This document shows, one piece after another, positions 21,292-29,397 of a DNA stretch of 64,000 nt. The position numbers and the translations under genes were made by a program. The notes beneath the pieces were generated by a model. The model did no database searches. It was not told where the DNA came from and saw only the letters and a program-made list of their open reading frames with translations. Source of the stretch: Natronobacillus azotifigens (GTDB lineage Bacteria; Bacillota; Bacilli; Bacillales; Amphibacillaceae); NCBI RefSeq assembly GCF_026805325.1, contig NZ_JAPRAT010000019.1, forward strand, positions 1 through 64,000. Reading direction: 5' to 3'. The first letter of the stretch is position 1; each line of letters begins with the position of its first letter.

Positions 21292-22247
21292 TGGAATAAT
21301 AACAGGGATAGAAATAACAAAGCAACAAAAGAAGCATTTACTAAGACTAAATTTTTTACCGCTACGATAAAGGTCTCTGTTTTTTCTTGTTTTTGATTAA
21401 ACTTCTGTACTTGTTGATAAACTGGATAACCAACAAGTAAAATAAACAATAATAATGGTGGTAATAAGTTAAGCAAAACAGCTAAAATAAGCGCTACGAA
21501 CGATAAGGCATATAGTGCGTTAAACAGCCATACTGCATATTTTTTACCAATGTAATATGGTAGGGTATAGCGGTGATTATCAATATCTTCTTCTAAATCA
21601 CATATATTGTTTGCTAACATTAGATTCGCAATCGTAAATATGCAAGGCAGAGAAATTAAGACAATTTCAAACAGAAGCACTAAATCTGCATAAAAGCTCA
21701 CCGTTCGTCCTTCCCAGATCAATTGCACAATTCCCTGATCGTACGCATTTACATATACAGCAAGAAAAACAATGCCAAATCCCATTGCAACACCAGAAAA
21801 CACTTCTCCTAATGGCATTCTAGAAAGCGGAATCGGTCCAAATGTATAGAAAATACCGATAGCAAAACAGAGCATACCCACAAATAGTACAAATAAGTCG
21901 GTTCGAGAAACAAGCCATATTCCCAATGATGAAGCAATTACGAGCAAAGAAACAATCGTTAAAATTACCGTAGATTCAGCAATTTGCTTTTGCCCAATAA
22001 TATTCCGCTCTCTTCGATACACTTCTGATGATGCTTTAAGGTAGTCCATATAATTATTAATCGCTGTTGTAGTAAGATCAAAACAGAGCATAGCAACAAA
22101 GAATATAATCGTATTCATTAAATGAAAGCTTCCAAATCGATAGTTTACAAATAATATACCTATCAAAAACGGAAAAACACTAGCAATCTTTGTTTGTATT
22201 TCGACGAGCTTTAAAAAAGTCGATAATGTCATAACCGTAACCCCCAT
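21288..22247 (-). CDS. UbiA-family prenyltransferase, DmkA/MenA-like
   Basis: UbiA-family enzymes attach a prenyl chain to an aromatic ring; in EET loci DmkA makes a demethylmenaquinone from DHNA. The 319-residue protein has about nine membrane helices. Its first acidic motif NNYMDY is altered from the usual ND-x-x-D form, and the second is intact (CDLEEDIDNHRYTLP). The start may be the ATG at 22232 instead of 22247. It begins within eight bases of the apbE stop. Presence of a separate menA elsewhere is expected but not visible. Confidence 0.88.
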   Translation of the reverse strand: MGVTVMTLSTFLKLVEIQTKIASVFPFLIGILFVNYRFGSFHLMNTIIFFVAMLCFDLTTTAINNYMDYLKASSEVYRRERNIIGQKQIAESTVILTIVSLLVIASSLGIWLVSRTDLFVLFVGMLCFAIGIFYTFGPIPLSRMPLGEVFSGVAMGFGIVFLAVYVNAYDQGIVQLIWEGRTVSFYADLVLLFEIVLISLPCIFTIANLMLANNICDLEEDIDNHRYTLPYYIGKKYAVWLFNALYALSFVALILAVLLNLLPPLLLFILLVGYPVYQQVQKFNQKQEKTETFIVAVKNLVLVNASFVALLFLSLLLFQ

Positions 22248-22254
22248 CCACTCA

Positions 22255-23292
22255 CTAGTCTATAATATCAAAATTATCATTCACCAACTCAAAATTATCT
22301 TCTATTCCAGATGATAATACTAATTCTCTGTCCCTTGTTACAAAGATTACTTCCACATCATCAAGCGTTTCAACTAGTGCCAATCCTTCCTCAATTCCTT
22401 TGGCAAAAACAGTCGTAGCTAGTGCGTCCCCATCTACTAACGATTCACATATAATAGTTACACCGGCTAACTCATTGTCAATAGGATATCCATCAATTGG
22501 ATTTAATAAGTGATGATACTGTTCCCCGTCCACCTCTACATATCTTTCATATATACCTGAGGTGATGACAGCCATATCTGAAGCTCTCACTCTCGCAACT
22601 AACTCGCCTCTTGATAGGAAGGGGTTCTGAATACCAACCGTCCAGTCGTCTCCTGTCGGCCGACTTCCTAACACATAAATATCTCCACCTAAATCAATAA
22701 TAGCACTTGTTACTCCATTTTCGTTCATTAGTTTCTGTACTTCATCTCCAATATAACCTTTCGCAATACCACCTAAATCTAACTGCATACCTTCTTCTGA
22801 AAGAAATACTGTTTGGTCCTCATCATCAACAATAATCTTTCGATAATCAACCAATGGTAAAACCTCATCTATCTCTGCTTGTTCTGGTCTCCTTGCGTCA
22901 TCATGACCAATACGCCACATAGAAGTTAAGCGACCAATCGTAACATCGAAAGTCCCATCCGATAGTTCACCATGTTCAATGCTATCTTTTATTAATGAAT
23001 ACAATTCATCTGAAACTGGTACAGGTTCAATACCTGCATTTCTATTTATATTAGAAACTTCTGATTCAGGAATCTCTTCACTAAACATATGTTCCAATTC
23101 ATCAATACGTTCAAAAGCAAGTTCTAAGACATCTTCTTTATCCTCATCATATATACTCAAAGTAACTAGTGTACCTATAATAAATTCTGACTGCTTATAT
23201 GGATTTGATAATAATCCATTGTTATTATTCCCACACGCAGATAACGTAAGAATAGCAACAACCAATAAACCCAAAAGAATTTTTTGTTTCAT
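22255..23292 (-). CDS. apbE: FAD:protein FMN transferase lipoprotein (ApbE/FmnB-like)
   Basis: ApbE proteins covalently attach FMN from FAD to threonine residues of extracellular proteins. The 345-residue product starts with a lipoprotein signal (lipobox LSAC). It shows LDLGGIAKGYIGDEV, GGDIYVLG, HHLLNPIDGYP and the metal-site DGDALATTVFAKG. The frame stays open to 23415, but I choose the ATG at 23292. It follows GAGGAAG, yields the signal peptide, and lies downstream of the promoter and operator. It is the first gene of the leftward operon and corresponds to fmnB of the Listeria EET locus. Confidence 0.92.
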   Translation of the reverse strand: MKQKILLGLLVVAILTLSACGNNNNGLLSNPYKQSEFIIGTLVTLSIYDEDKEDVLELAFERIDELEHMFSEEIPESEVSNINRNAGIEPVPVSDELYSLIKDSIEHGELSDGTFDVTIGRLTSMWRIGHDDARRPEQAEIDEVLPLVDYRKIIVDDEDQTVFLSEEGMQLDLGGIAKGYIGDEVQKLMNENGVTSAIIDLGGDIYVLGSRPTGDDWTVGIQNPFLSRGELVARVRASDMAVITSGIYERYVEVDGEQYHHLLNPIDGYPIDNELAGVTIICESLVDGDALATTVFAKGIEEGLALVETLDDVEVIFVTRDRELVLSSGIEDNFELVNDNFDIID

Positions 23293-23348
23293 TAATACAA
23301 CTTCCTCTCTATAATCTATGCTGTTATTTTTCACAAAAAAAGCTATTA

Positions 23349-23366
23349 ATGTGAATCGATTCACAT
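23349..23366. promoter_or_regulatory. Rex-like (or FNR-like) operator of apbE operon
   Basis: ATGTGAATCGATTCACAT is a perfect 18-bp palindrome. It matches the Rex consensus TTGTGAA-N4-TTCACAA at 12 of 14 defined positions, and the FNR/CRP form TGTGA-N6-TCACA fully. It lies at about +11 to +28 of the predicted apbE transcript, a repressor position. Confidence 0.65.
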
Positions 23367-23383
23367 ACAATAAACCTGCAGTG

Positions 23384-23412
23384 AGTATATCATCGGTAGC
23401 GTTAACTGTCCA
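23384..23412 (-). promoter_or_regulatory. sigma-A promoter of apbE operon
   Basis: TGGACA (23407-23412) and TATACT (23384-23389) are spaced by 17 bases and read toward apbE, giving a start near 23377. Confidence 0.65.
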
Positions 23413-23569
23413 CAATGATGAACAGCAGAACGTAACAGTGACAACCTGCTAGCCCTATTGTATCGGGTTTTTGACAATATGTGAATAGTTAATGAACTTT
23501 TTGGTATGCAAAATGTGCAAAGAATCGTCACACTTTTTACATTTATTTATATATAATCTTTAAAAACCC

Positions 23570-23598
23570 TAGACATCATCGAAAAACACCTGTACAAT
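23570..23598 (+). promoter_or_regulatory. sigma-A promoter of ndh2
   Basis: TAGACA (23570-23575) and TACAAT (23593-23598) are spaced by 17 bases and read toward ndh2, giving a start near 23605. Confidence 0.6.
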
Positions 23599-23607
23599 TA
23601 TAGTCGG

Positions 23608-23625
23608 TTGTTCAAGTATTCACAA
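23608..23625. promoter_or_regulatory. Rex-like operator of ndh2
   Basis: TTGTTCAAGTATTCACAA matches the Rex consensus TTGTGAA-N4-TTCACAA at 12 of 14 defined positions, with one perfect half. It starts about three bases after the predicted transcription start, the same layout as at apbE. Confidence 0.55.
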
Positions 23626-23671
23626 CGTTAATTTATGTGTTAATAAATCTTTAGAAGGAGTGAATAGATAA

Positions 23672-25534
23672 ATGGCAAATAAAGATATTGTCATTATTGG
23701 AGCTGGTTATGCCGGAGTCCATGCAGCAAAGAAACTAGCAAAAAAATTCAAAAAAGATGACTCTGTTTCCATTACGCTAATTGATCGTCATTCGTATCAC
23801 ACAATGATGACTGAATTGCATGAAGTTGCTGCTCACCGTGTAGAACCAGATGCTATCCAATTCGACTTACGCAAGTTATTCAATCGTACGAAAGTAAACC
23901 TAGTAACAGATAATGTAACGAAGGTAGATCACGACTCGAAAGTAGTAGTTACAGAAAACGGCAAGTTCAATTATGACCATCTTATTTTAGGTATGGGTGG
24001 AGAGCCGAATGATTTCGGAACACCTGGGGTAGGAGAACACGCTTTTACGTTATGGTCTTGGGAAGATGCAGTAAAATTACGCGAACATATTGAAAAAACA
24101 GTCGCAAAAGCGGCAACTGTTCATGACGATGCTACTCGTCAAGCGATGTTGACTTTTGCAATCTGTGGTTCTGGCTTTACTGGTATCGAGTTAGCCGGTG
24201 AAATGATTGAATGGAGAGAACGCTTAGCAAAAAACAACAAAATCGACCCTGAAGATATTACCCTTTATGTGATAGAAGCTGCTCCAACTATCTTAAACAT
24301 GTTAGAACGTAAAGATGCGGATAAAGCAGAAGCTTATATGCTAAAAAAAGGTGTAAAAATTCTAAAAGATTCTCCAATTGTTGAAGTAAAAGAAAAAGAA
24401 GTACTTTTAAAATCAGGAGAAACGATTCCTACACACACACTTGCTTGGACTGCAGGGGTGAAAGCAAATTCTGATACGGAAGACTACGGAATGGAAACTG
24501 CACGTGCTGGCCGTTTGAAAGTAAATGCTTATATGGAATCTGAAGAATATGATAATGTTTATGTAATCGGTGATCTTGCTTATTATGAAGAAGAACCTGG
24601 AAAGCCAACACCTCAAATCGTTGAAGCGGCTGAGCAAACAGGAACGACCGCAGCGAAAAACATTATTGCAGAAATTAAAGGGGAAGAAAAAGTTGCTTAT
24701 GAAGGTAAATATCATGGAGTAATGGTATCCCTTGGTGCTCGTTATGGTGTTGCTGATGTAATGGGTATGCATCTAAGCGGATGGTTTGCGAATTTTGTCA
24801 AACATATGGTTAATCTTTATTATTTCTTCGGTATTGGTAGCGGCTATTATATGTTTAAGTATGTTGAACATGAATTTTTCCACACAAAAGATAAACGTAA
24901 CATTTTCCGTGGCTTCTTAACTCGTTACGGCAATGTACTTTGGAGTGTACCACTTCGTATTTATGTCGGTTGTTTCTGGCTGGTCGAGGGTGGTGCTAAA
25001 CTATGGGGTTATGAACGATGGGAAGAAGCAACTTCTAGTCTATCCAATATCGGTCAATTATTCCGCGGGATCGGTGAAGACTCCTGGTTTGTTTCTTCCA
25101 CGATTCAAATGGATTTTGATTGGCTTCAAGATGCAACGAGTGCGGCAACAGAGGATGCTGGTGAATGGGCTACTCCTATCTTGAGTGAAATGCCTGGTTG
25201 GTTCGAATGGATCATGCAAATCATGATGCCTACACCAGAAATGGCTTTGTTCATGCAAAGAATGATGGTTATTCTTGAAATTGCTGTTGGGTTAGCACTT
25301 ATCGCTGGACTATTCACATGGTTAGCGAATGTTGCTAGTATAGGCTTCCTTGCAATGTTCACCTTAACTGCTATGCTTGGATGGGATAAAGTATGGCCAA
25401 TCCCTGCCTCGATCGCATTAATGAATGGTTCTGGACGTACTTTTGGATTAGATTATTGGGTTGTACCATATATCCAACAAAAAGCTGGTCGTTGGTGGTA
25501 CGGTAAAGAAAGGGCAATATACAGAGATAAATAA
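23672..25534 (+). CDS. ndh2: type II NADH dehydrogenase with C-terminal membrane domain (Ndh2)
   Basis: NDH-2 enzymes oxidise NADH with FAD and pass electrons to quinone. The 620-residue protein is about 200 residues longer than ordinary NDH-2. The N-terminal FAD site is IIGAGYAGVHA and the NADH site is CGSGFTGIELAGE near residues 170-183. About residue 410 onward holds several membrane helices with a DoxX-like WLVEGGAKLWGYERW segment. This architecture is that of the Listeria EET Ndh2. It has a good AAGGAG ribosome site, its own promoter and an operator. Confidence 0.93.
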   Translation: MANKDIVIIGAGYAGVHAAKKLAKKFKKDDSVSITLIDRHSYHTMMTELHEVAAHRVEPDAIQFDLRKLFNRTKVNLVTDNVTKVDHDSKVVVTENGKFNYDHLILGMGGEPNDFGTPGVGEHAFTLWSWEDAVKLREHIEKTVAKAATVHDDATRQAMLTFAICGSGFTGIELAGEMIEWRERLAKNNKIDPEDITLYVIEAAPTILNMLERKDADKAEAYMLKKGVKILKDSPIVEVKEKEVLLKSGETIPTHTLAWTAGVKANSDTEDYGMETARAGRLKVNAYMESEEYDNVYVIGDLAYYEEEPGKPTPQIVEAAEQTGTTAAKNIIAEIKGEEKVAYEGKYHGVMVSLGARYGVADVMGMHLSGWFANFVKHMVNLYYFFGIGSGYYMFKYVEHEFFHTKDKRNIFRGFLTRYGNVLWSVPLRIYVGCFWLVEGGAKLWGYERWEEATSSLSNIGQLFRGIGEDSWFVSSTIQMDFDWLQDATSAATEDAGEWATPILSEMPGWFEWIMQIMMPTPEMALFMQRMMVILEIAVGLALIAGLFTWLANVASIGFLAMFTLTAMLGWDKVWPIPASIALMNGSGRTFGLDYWVVPYIQQKAGRWWYGKERAIYRDK

Positions 25535-25965
25535 ATAAGTAACCTAATGATAAAAAGATAAGCGATTGGCTCTTTTGGAGAAGAGTCATTCGCTATCTTC
25601 TTTATTTTCATCAGAAAAATTCAATTGCTCTACTACAATAAAACCTAATTTCACCATTAGTAAAAACAGTAAAGGGAAAACAGGAAAATGGATCTGAAAC
25701 TTATAGGAATATCAATTTGGCTTTGTTATTATTTCTTCTTTACCTTTTACTGTTTTTGACTAATCAACTTTGCTAATGTTGAGTATATGAATTGATATTT
25801 TTTGTTTGATTAGAAATAATAATAATATAGAGAAGTAACGAAAACTGATTTTCGAAGATAATTATCAAACAAATGATTCTTTTCTAAAAAGTAAATGGAA
25901 TGATGATACCTTGTCCGAAGTAGACTTGGTAAATTTAATCACTTCAATAGATTGGACATTATACA
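25535..25965. other. ndh2-eetB intergenic region, no eetA found
   Basis: After the ndh2 terminator no gene with a start and ribosome site is visible. A 25664-25757 inverted repeat (AAAAACAGTAAAGG with CCTTTTACTGTTTTT) and a stretch that would encode a hydrophobic segment (about 25699-25765, no start codon) are the only structures. An EetA-like protein with its NusG-II motifs is not found. Confidence 0.5.
25556..25604 (+). terminator. terminator of ndh2
   Basis: An imperfect stem (AGATAAGCGATTGGCTCTT with AAGAGTCATTCGCTATCTT) is followed by CTTTATTTTC, so ndh2 is probably transcribed alone. Confidence 0.7.
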
Positions 25966-26496
25966 ATGACTAAAAACCAACGCCTCGTATATATTGCTTT
26001 ATTAGCTGCCCAGGCGGTTATTATTAGTTTGCTCGAACGTTCGATTCCTTCACCGTTCTTATTTGCACCCGGTGCTAAATTAGGACTAGCAAATGTTATT
26101 ACATGTATGGCAATTTACACACTATCTGTTAAGGATGCTAGTAAAGTTGTACTTATCCGGCTCGTCTTAGCAACTTTATTAGGAGGAACTCTTTCAACGT
26201 TTATGTACAGTGCTGCAGGTGCAATCATTAGTTTCATTGGCATGCTTTTCGTAAAAAATGTAGGGTTCTCAAGGGTAAGTCTAATTGGTGTTAGTACAAC
26301 AGGAGCCGTTCTTCATAATATCGGCCAACTAACGGTTGCGAGCTGGATTGCCCAAACATGGACGGTGATGCTCTACCTTCCTGTTCTTTCATTTGTAGGT
26401 ATTCTAACTGGTATCGCTGTAGGAATTACTGCTAACTACCTACTAACTCATATCGAAAAATTGCACTATTATATGGATTTACAAACATTGAAATAA
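25966..26496 (+). CDS. eetB: Gx transporter family membrane protein, EetB-like
   Basis: This 176-residue protein has about five membrane helices and the family-typical segments APGAKLGLANVITC and LIRLVLATLLGGTLSTFMYS. Older annotations call such proteins heptaprenyl diphosphate synthase component I; in the Listeria EET locus the equivalent is EetB. No Shine-Dalgarno-like sequence precedes the ATG, so translation may be weak or the start differs. It lies 65 bp upstream of the prenyl diphosphate synthase gene. The function remains inferred from context. Confidence 0.82.
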   Translation: MTKNQRLVYIALLAAQAVIISLLERSIPSPFLFAPGAKLGLANVITCMAIYTLSVKDASKVVLIRLVLATLLGGTLSTFMYSAAGAIISFIGMLFVKNVGFSRVSLIGVSTTGAVLHNIGQLTVASWIAQTWTVMLYLPVLSFVGILTGIAVGITANYLLTHIEKLHYYMDLQTLK

Positions 26497-26561
26497 TTAC
26501 TATTTGTTTTTTATTTACGAATAAATCAATCCAAGAGATTTTATGAAAGAGGTTTTTAACC

Positions 26562-27542
26562 ATGCAGATACACCCCATGTGGAATGATTTCCCTTCCTTA
26601 AAAGAAGATTTACCGAAAGTTATTCAATTGATTGATCAACATATTAAAATTCGTGACACCAAAATTCGGTCTACACTCAAAGAAGTGGTACATGCAGGTG
26701 GTAAACTGCTAAGACCTGCATATTCTCTCTTGTGTCATGAAATTGGCCCGGAGAAAAATAAAGAGAAAGCGATTGCAATAGCTGCGGCGTTGGAGACCCT
26801 TCATATGGCAACACTAATTCATGATGATGTGATAGACGACGCTGCTACAAGACGTGGACAAGCAACCTTACAAAAACTGCATGATAACAAATTTGCTATT
26901 TATGCTGGAGATTATTTATTTTCTATGTCATTTACTATTTTATCAAAATACTCAAACTCATTATCTCACCTAGAGTATAATTCGCGTAGTATGGAAAAAA
27001 TATTGATCGGAGAGTTAAACCAATTACATTCGCGATTTCAGTCACCTAACAGTGTGAAAAGTTATCTATCCCGCATTTCGGGTAAAACTGCTCAATTGTT
27101 TGCTGTTAGCTGTTATACAGGAGCTGTCGAAAGTAAAGCGACTCGTCGTCAAGCTCGTAATGCTTGGAATATGGGACATTACATAGGAATGGCTTTTCAG
27201 ATTATTGATGATATTTTAGACTACCAAGGAGATAAAGAGACCATTGGAAAGCCAGTTATGGCCGATGTTCAACAAGGAGTATACACGTTGCCACTAATAT
27301 ATGCGATGCAGGGAAGTCGTCCATTGTTGGAGCCAATTCTAGCAAAAGATCGACCGTTTAATGACGATGATTTAGCGATCATTAGTAAGGCAATCGCTGA
27401 ACAAAACGGAATCGAGAAAGCTTCAAAATTGGCCGAGCTCTATATCAATAAAGCATTAAAAGAATTAAGCAAATTACCTGATGGGGACTACAAAGAAACC
27501 TTATATGATTTAACCAATCAAATGCTAAAGCGAACCACCTAA
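26562..27542 (+). CDS. heptaprenyl diphosphate synthase, component II-like (DmkB)
   Basis: This trans-isoprenyl diphosphate synthase makes the polyprenyl chain for quinones. The 326-residue protein carries the first aspartate motif DDVID (residues 88-92, followed by RRG) and the second motif IIDDILDYQGD, with GKLLRPAY near residue 47. An AAAGAGG ribosome site precedes it. With the DmkA-like prenyltransferase it forms a quinone-making pair distinct from the general menaquinone pathway, as in EET loci. Confidence 0.9.
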   Translation: MQIHPMWNDFPSLKEDLPKVIQLIDQHIKIRDTKIRSTLKEVVHAGGKLLRPAYSLLCHEIGPEKNKEKAIAIAAALETLHMATLIHDDVIDDAATRRGQATLQKLHDNKFAIYAGDYLFSMSFTILSKYSNSLSHLEYNSRSMEKILIGELNQLHSRFQSPNSVKSYLSRISGKTAQLFAVSCYTGAVESKATRRQARNAWNMGHYIGMAFQIIDDILDYQGDKETIGKPVMADVQQGVYTLPLIYAMQGSRPLLEPILAKDRPFNDDDLAIISKAIAEQNGIEKASKLAELYINKALKELSKLPDGDYKETLYDLTNQMLKRTT

Positions 27543-27556
27543 CACTAGGTGGTTTT
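27533..27556 (+). terminator. terminator of dmkB-like gene
   Basis: ACCACCT and AGGTGGT form a perfect stem around six bases, followed by six T residues; the left arm overlaps the last codons. Confidence 0.9.
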
Positions 27557-27599
27557 TTCTATTACAATAGAACTTAAGAAAAAATGGGAAATCTACAAA

Positions 27600-27745
27600 G
27601 TGTCTGCATGGCACTCCAGTTACAGACTGTCGCTTTCCACGGGCGCGGCCTCAGCTAAACAATTTTAGTTTTCTCGTTTTTTTGAAGTGGGAATCTGAAT
27701 CTTACCGACGGTTCCTCCGGGATAATAGCTCTTAACCCTCGGTAT
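27600..27745. repeat. degenerate Bacillaceae intergenic repeat
   Basis: The block CTGTCGCTTTCCACGGGCGC followed by GGCCTCAGCT, and later CCGACGGTTCCTCCGGGA, resembles, from memory, a widespread Bacillaceae intergenic repeat with a CGCTTTCCGCGGGCG core. Its base composition is richer in G+C than its surroundings. Confidence 0.45.
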
Positions 27746-27784
27746 ATCAACAAAAATTTTATTCTTTCTTATCTTGTAAGAAAA

Positions 27785-27810
27785 ACCGGGAAAACCACCC
27801 GGTCCTTTTT
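27785..27810 (+). terminator. terminator-like hairpin
   Basis: ACCGGG (27785-27790) pairs with CCCGGT (27798-27803) across seven bases, followed by CC and seven T residues. Confidence 0.6.
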
Positions 27811-27816
27811 TTAAAA

Positions 27817-28024
27817 AATAAGAAGCTATAGTTTGTAAGGGGCTGATGGTGACAAGCTACCGCTTGTCTTGTCACGCTATAGCGTGACACTTTCCAACAA
27901 GTGGAGTGAAACGACAGATGACCATGAATGGTCATCTGTCGTTTCACTCCACTTGTTGGAAAGCAACCATCAGACCCTACTGTGATACTAGAAAATCTAT
28001 TGCATCTATTTAATCATAAAACAC
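27817..28024 (+). repeat. palindromic repeat copy B, right flank of EET block
   Basis: This is the longest family member. An outer stem (27839-27850 with 27966-27976) encloses three inner hairpins: GACAAGC/GCTTGTC at 27851-27868, the 18-bp palindrome GTCACGCTATAGCGTGAC at 27871-27888, and a 36-bp perfect hairpin with a two-base loop at 27890-27963. The tail CCTACTGTGATACTAG to ATAAAACAC matches copies A and C. Confidence 0.8.
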
Positions 28025-28102
28025 AATAAAATATCGCCATAAAGCTAATTTTTTTAAACTTCTTATCTTATCAGCAAAAAACTAATGTTTCCTATACTGC
28101 AA

Positions 28103-28131
28103 AAAAAGCTACCTCAATGAGGCAGCTTTTT
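28103..28131 (-). terminator. terminator of the lipoprotein gene
   Basis: On the minus strand AAAGCTGCCTCA pairs with TGAGGTAGCTTT (one mismatch) and ends in six T residues. Confidence 0.8.
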
Positions 28132-28140
28132 CATCTACTA

Positions 28141-28668
28141 TTATTCAACTACAATTTCTCCGTTTACTGTTCCAGCAACGTCTGCAGATGCTTCGTACTC
28201 TTCGTTAGCGAAGATTAGATCGCCTTCAACTGTAGAAGTTTCGTGTAGTAAGAATCCATTAGCTTCTACATAGATATCGCCATCTAAAATACCACCATGG
28301 AAGTTCGTATTTTCACTTTGAATTGTTAATTGTGGAACTGTTATTGTCCACTGATCGATAATGTTACGATCATCATCTTGTGTGTATGCTGCAATTTTAC
28401 GATAGAGGTCACTATCCTCATCATCGTTATTATAGAAAGTTCCTTCAACTACTACTTCTTCTTCAATTGTTAGGTCACCATTAGGAATAACAATCCAAGT
28501 TCCGTTTTCACTAGTAGATAAAGCAAATTCTTCAGGAGTATCTACGAACGATGCAGCTGTAACTACGTCAGAATCGTTTTCGCCTTCTCCATTTTCATCG
28601 TCATTAACAGCACAAGCTGCTAGTAATGCTACAGCAAGAATCATTGCTAAAAATAATTTGAATTTCAT
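28141..28668 (-). CDS. uncharacterised acidic lipoprotein
   Basis: The 175-residue protein begins with a lipoprotein signal peptide (lipobox LAAC, cysteine at residue 19), then an acidic linker rich in Glu, Asp and Asn. After that comes a beta-repeat-like region (GTFYNNDDEDSDLYRKIAAY, LTIQSENTNFHGGILDGDIY, STVEGDLIFANEEY) that resembles polymer-forming or bactofilin-like folds. I do not recognise a named family. It sits beside the EET-like block but in its own unit, with an AAGGGG ribosome site and its own terminator. It lacks the FMN-acceptor motif expected of PplA. Confidence 0.8.
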   Translation of the reverse strand: MKFKLFLAMILAVALLAACAVNDDENGEGENDSDVVTAASFVDTPEEFALSTSENGTWIVIPNGDLTIEEEVVVEGTFYNNDDEDSDLYRKIAAYTQDDDRNIIDQWTITVPQLTIQSENTNFHGGILDGDIYVEANGFLLHETSTVEGDLIFANEEYEASADVAGTVNGEIVVE

Positions 28669-28811
28669 TTCTTTTACATCCCCTTCTAGCTTTTTTCTTT
28701 GACTTACAAAACTATATTAACATACTTTTTAGACTTAGTATATCTTAATGTGCGTCAATGTAGTGAAAATATGCACAATTAATTATGGTAATTAGTATGC
28801 TCAGTAAGCAG

Positions 28812-28847
28812 AAAAACTACTACCCAAATTCATATGGTAGTAGTTTT
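28812..28847 (-). terminator. terminator of yabR
   Basis: AAAACTACTACC pairs perfectly with GGTAGTAGTTTT around a ten- or eleven-base loop; four T residues follow on the minus strand. Confidence 0.75.
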
Positions 28848-28910
28848 AATTTAAATTGAATAGTTAAAAGTGCTCATTATAGCATTTCTTTATTCTACTG
28901 ACAGCAAGTT

Positions 28911-29321
28911 TTAGCCTTTTTTAGCACCTCGACCCCCACGTTTAGATTCCGTATGTTTGCGCAAAGATGCTAACCGATCTTCAGACTCCTTAAGGAAACG
29001 GTCCATTTTCGATTCAAATGATTCTGTTCGACCTCGGTTGTTGTTTGGTTTACTAGTATTAGGTTTTCGACGATTTTGAGTTGGGTTATCTTTTGCTTTC
29101 TTAATAGATAGTCCGATTTTCCCATCTTTTTCAACCGTGAGAACTTTTACCGTTATCTCGTCTCCAACAGATAGGTGTTCGTTAATGTCCTTCACATAAT
29201 TATCGGCAACTTCACTAATATGAACCAAACCTGTTTTTCCTTCTGGCAGTTCAACAAATGCTCCGAAATTAGTGATACCTGTAACTTTCCCTTGCAACTT
29301 GCTGCCCACTTCGATTGACAT
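28911..29321 (-). CDS. yabR: S1 RNA-binding domain protein YabR
   Basis: This 136-residue protein has one N-terminal S1 domain (GKVTGITNFGAFVELPEGKTGLVHISE, residues about 8-72) and a basic, Arg/Lys/Asn-rich tail. It is the yabR orthologue by position after divIC. Related general-stress proteins of this type bind RNA or ribosomes; its exact job is not known. Confidence 0.9.
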   Translation of the reverse strand: MSIEVGSKLQGKVTGITNFGAFVELPEGKTGLVHISEVADNYVKDINEHLSVGDEITVKVLTVEKDGKIGLSIKKAKDNPTQNRRKPNTSKPNNNRGRTESFESKMDRFLKESEDRLASLRKHTESKRGGRGAKKG

Positions 29322-29397
29322 AAAAAAAATGCTCCTCCTTAAGAATTAAAAAAAAGATATCGTACATTTATATTATAGCCAAGCTATGAAAACAATG

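Larger units (their letters stand above)
23293..23671. other. divergent apbE-ndh2 control region
   Basis: The 379-bp gap holds two divergent sigma-A promoters (23384-23412 minus, 23570-23598 plus) and two Rex-like palindromes (23349-23366 and 23608-23625). The middle (about 23415-23565) is AT-rich with an additional TGTGAA half-site near 23482 but no gene. Confidence 0.7.
27557..28100. other. gene-free repeat region after EET block
   Basis: About 550 bp without a gene. It contains a GC-richer degenerate repeat at 27600-27745, a plus-strand terminator-like hairpin at 27785-27810, and the complex palindromic repeat copy B at 27817-28024. The 62-codon minus-strand frame at 27759-27947 runs through palindromes and is not credible. 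Confidence 0.75.

Noticed and set aside
23415-23500. Longer start of apbE at 23415
   Set aside because: It would place the predicted promoter and the palindrome inside the coding sequence and would lose the lipoprotein signal at the N-terminus.
27759-27947. Minus-strand 62-codon frame in the post-dmkB region
   Set aside because: It runs through long perfect palindromes of repeat B and has no ribosome site or protein-like composition.
28141-28668. Lipoprotein as PplA orthologue of the EET system
   Set aside because: No FMN-binding acceptor motif (S/T-G-A-T type) was seen, and length and composition differ; kept as uncharacterised lipoprotein.
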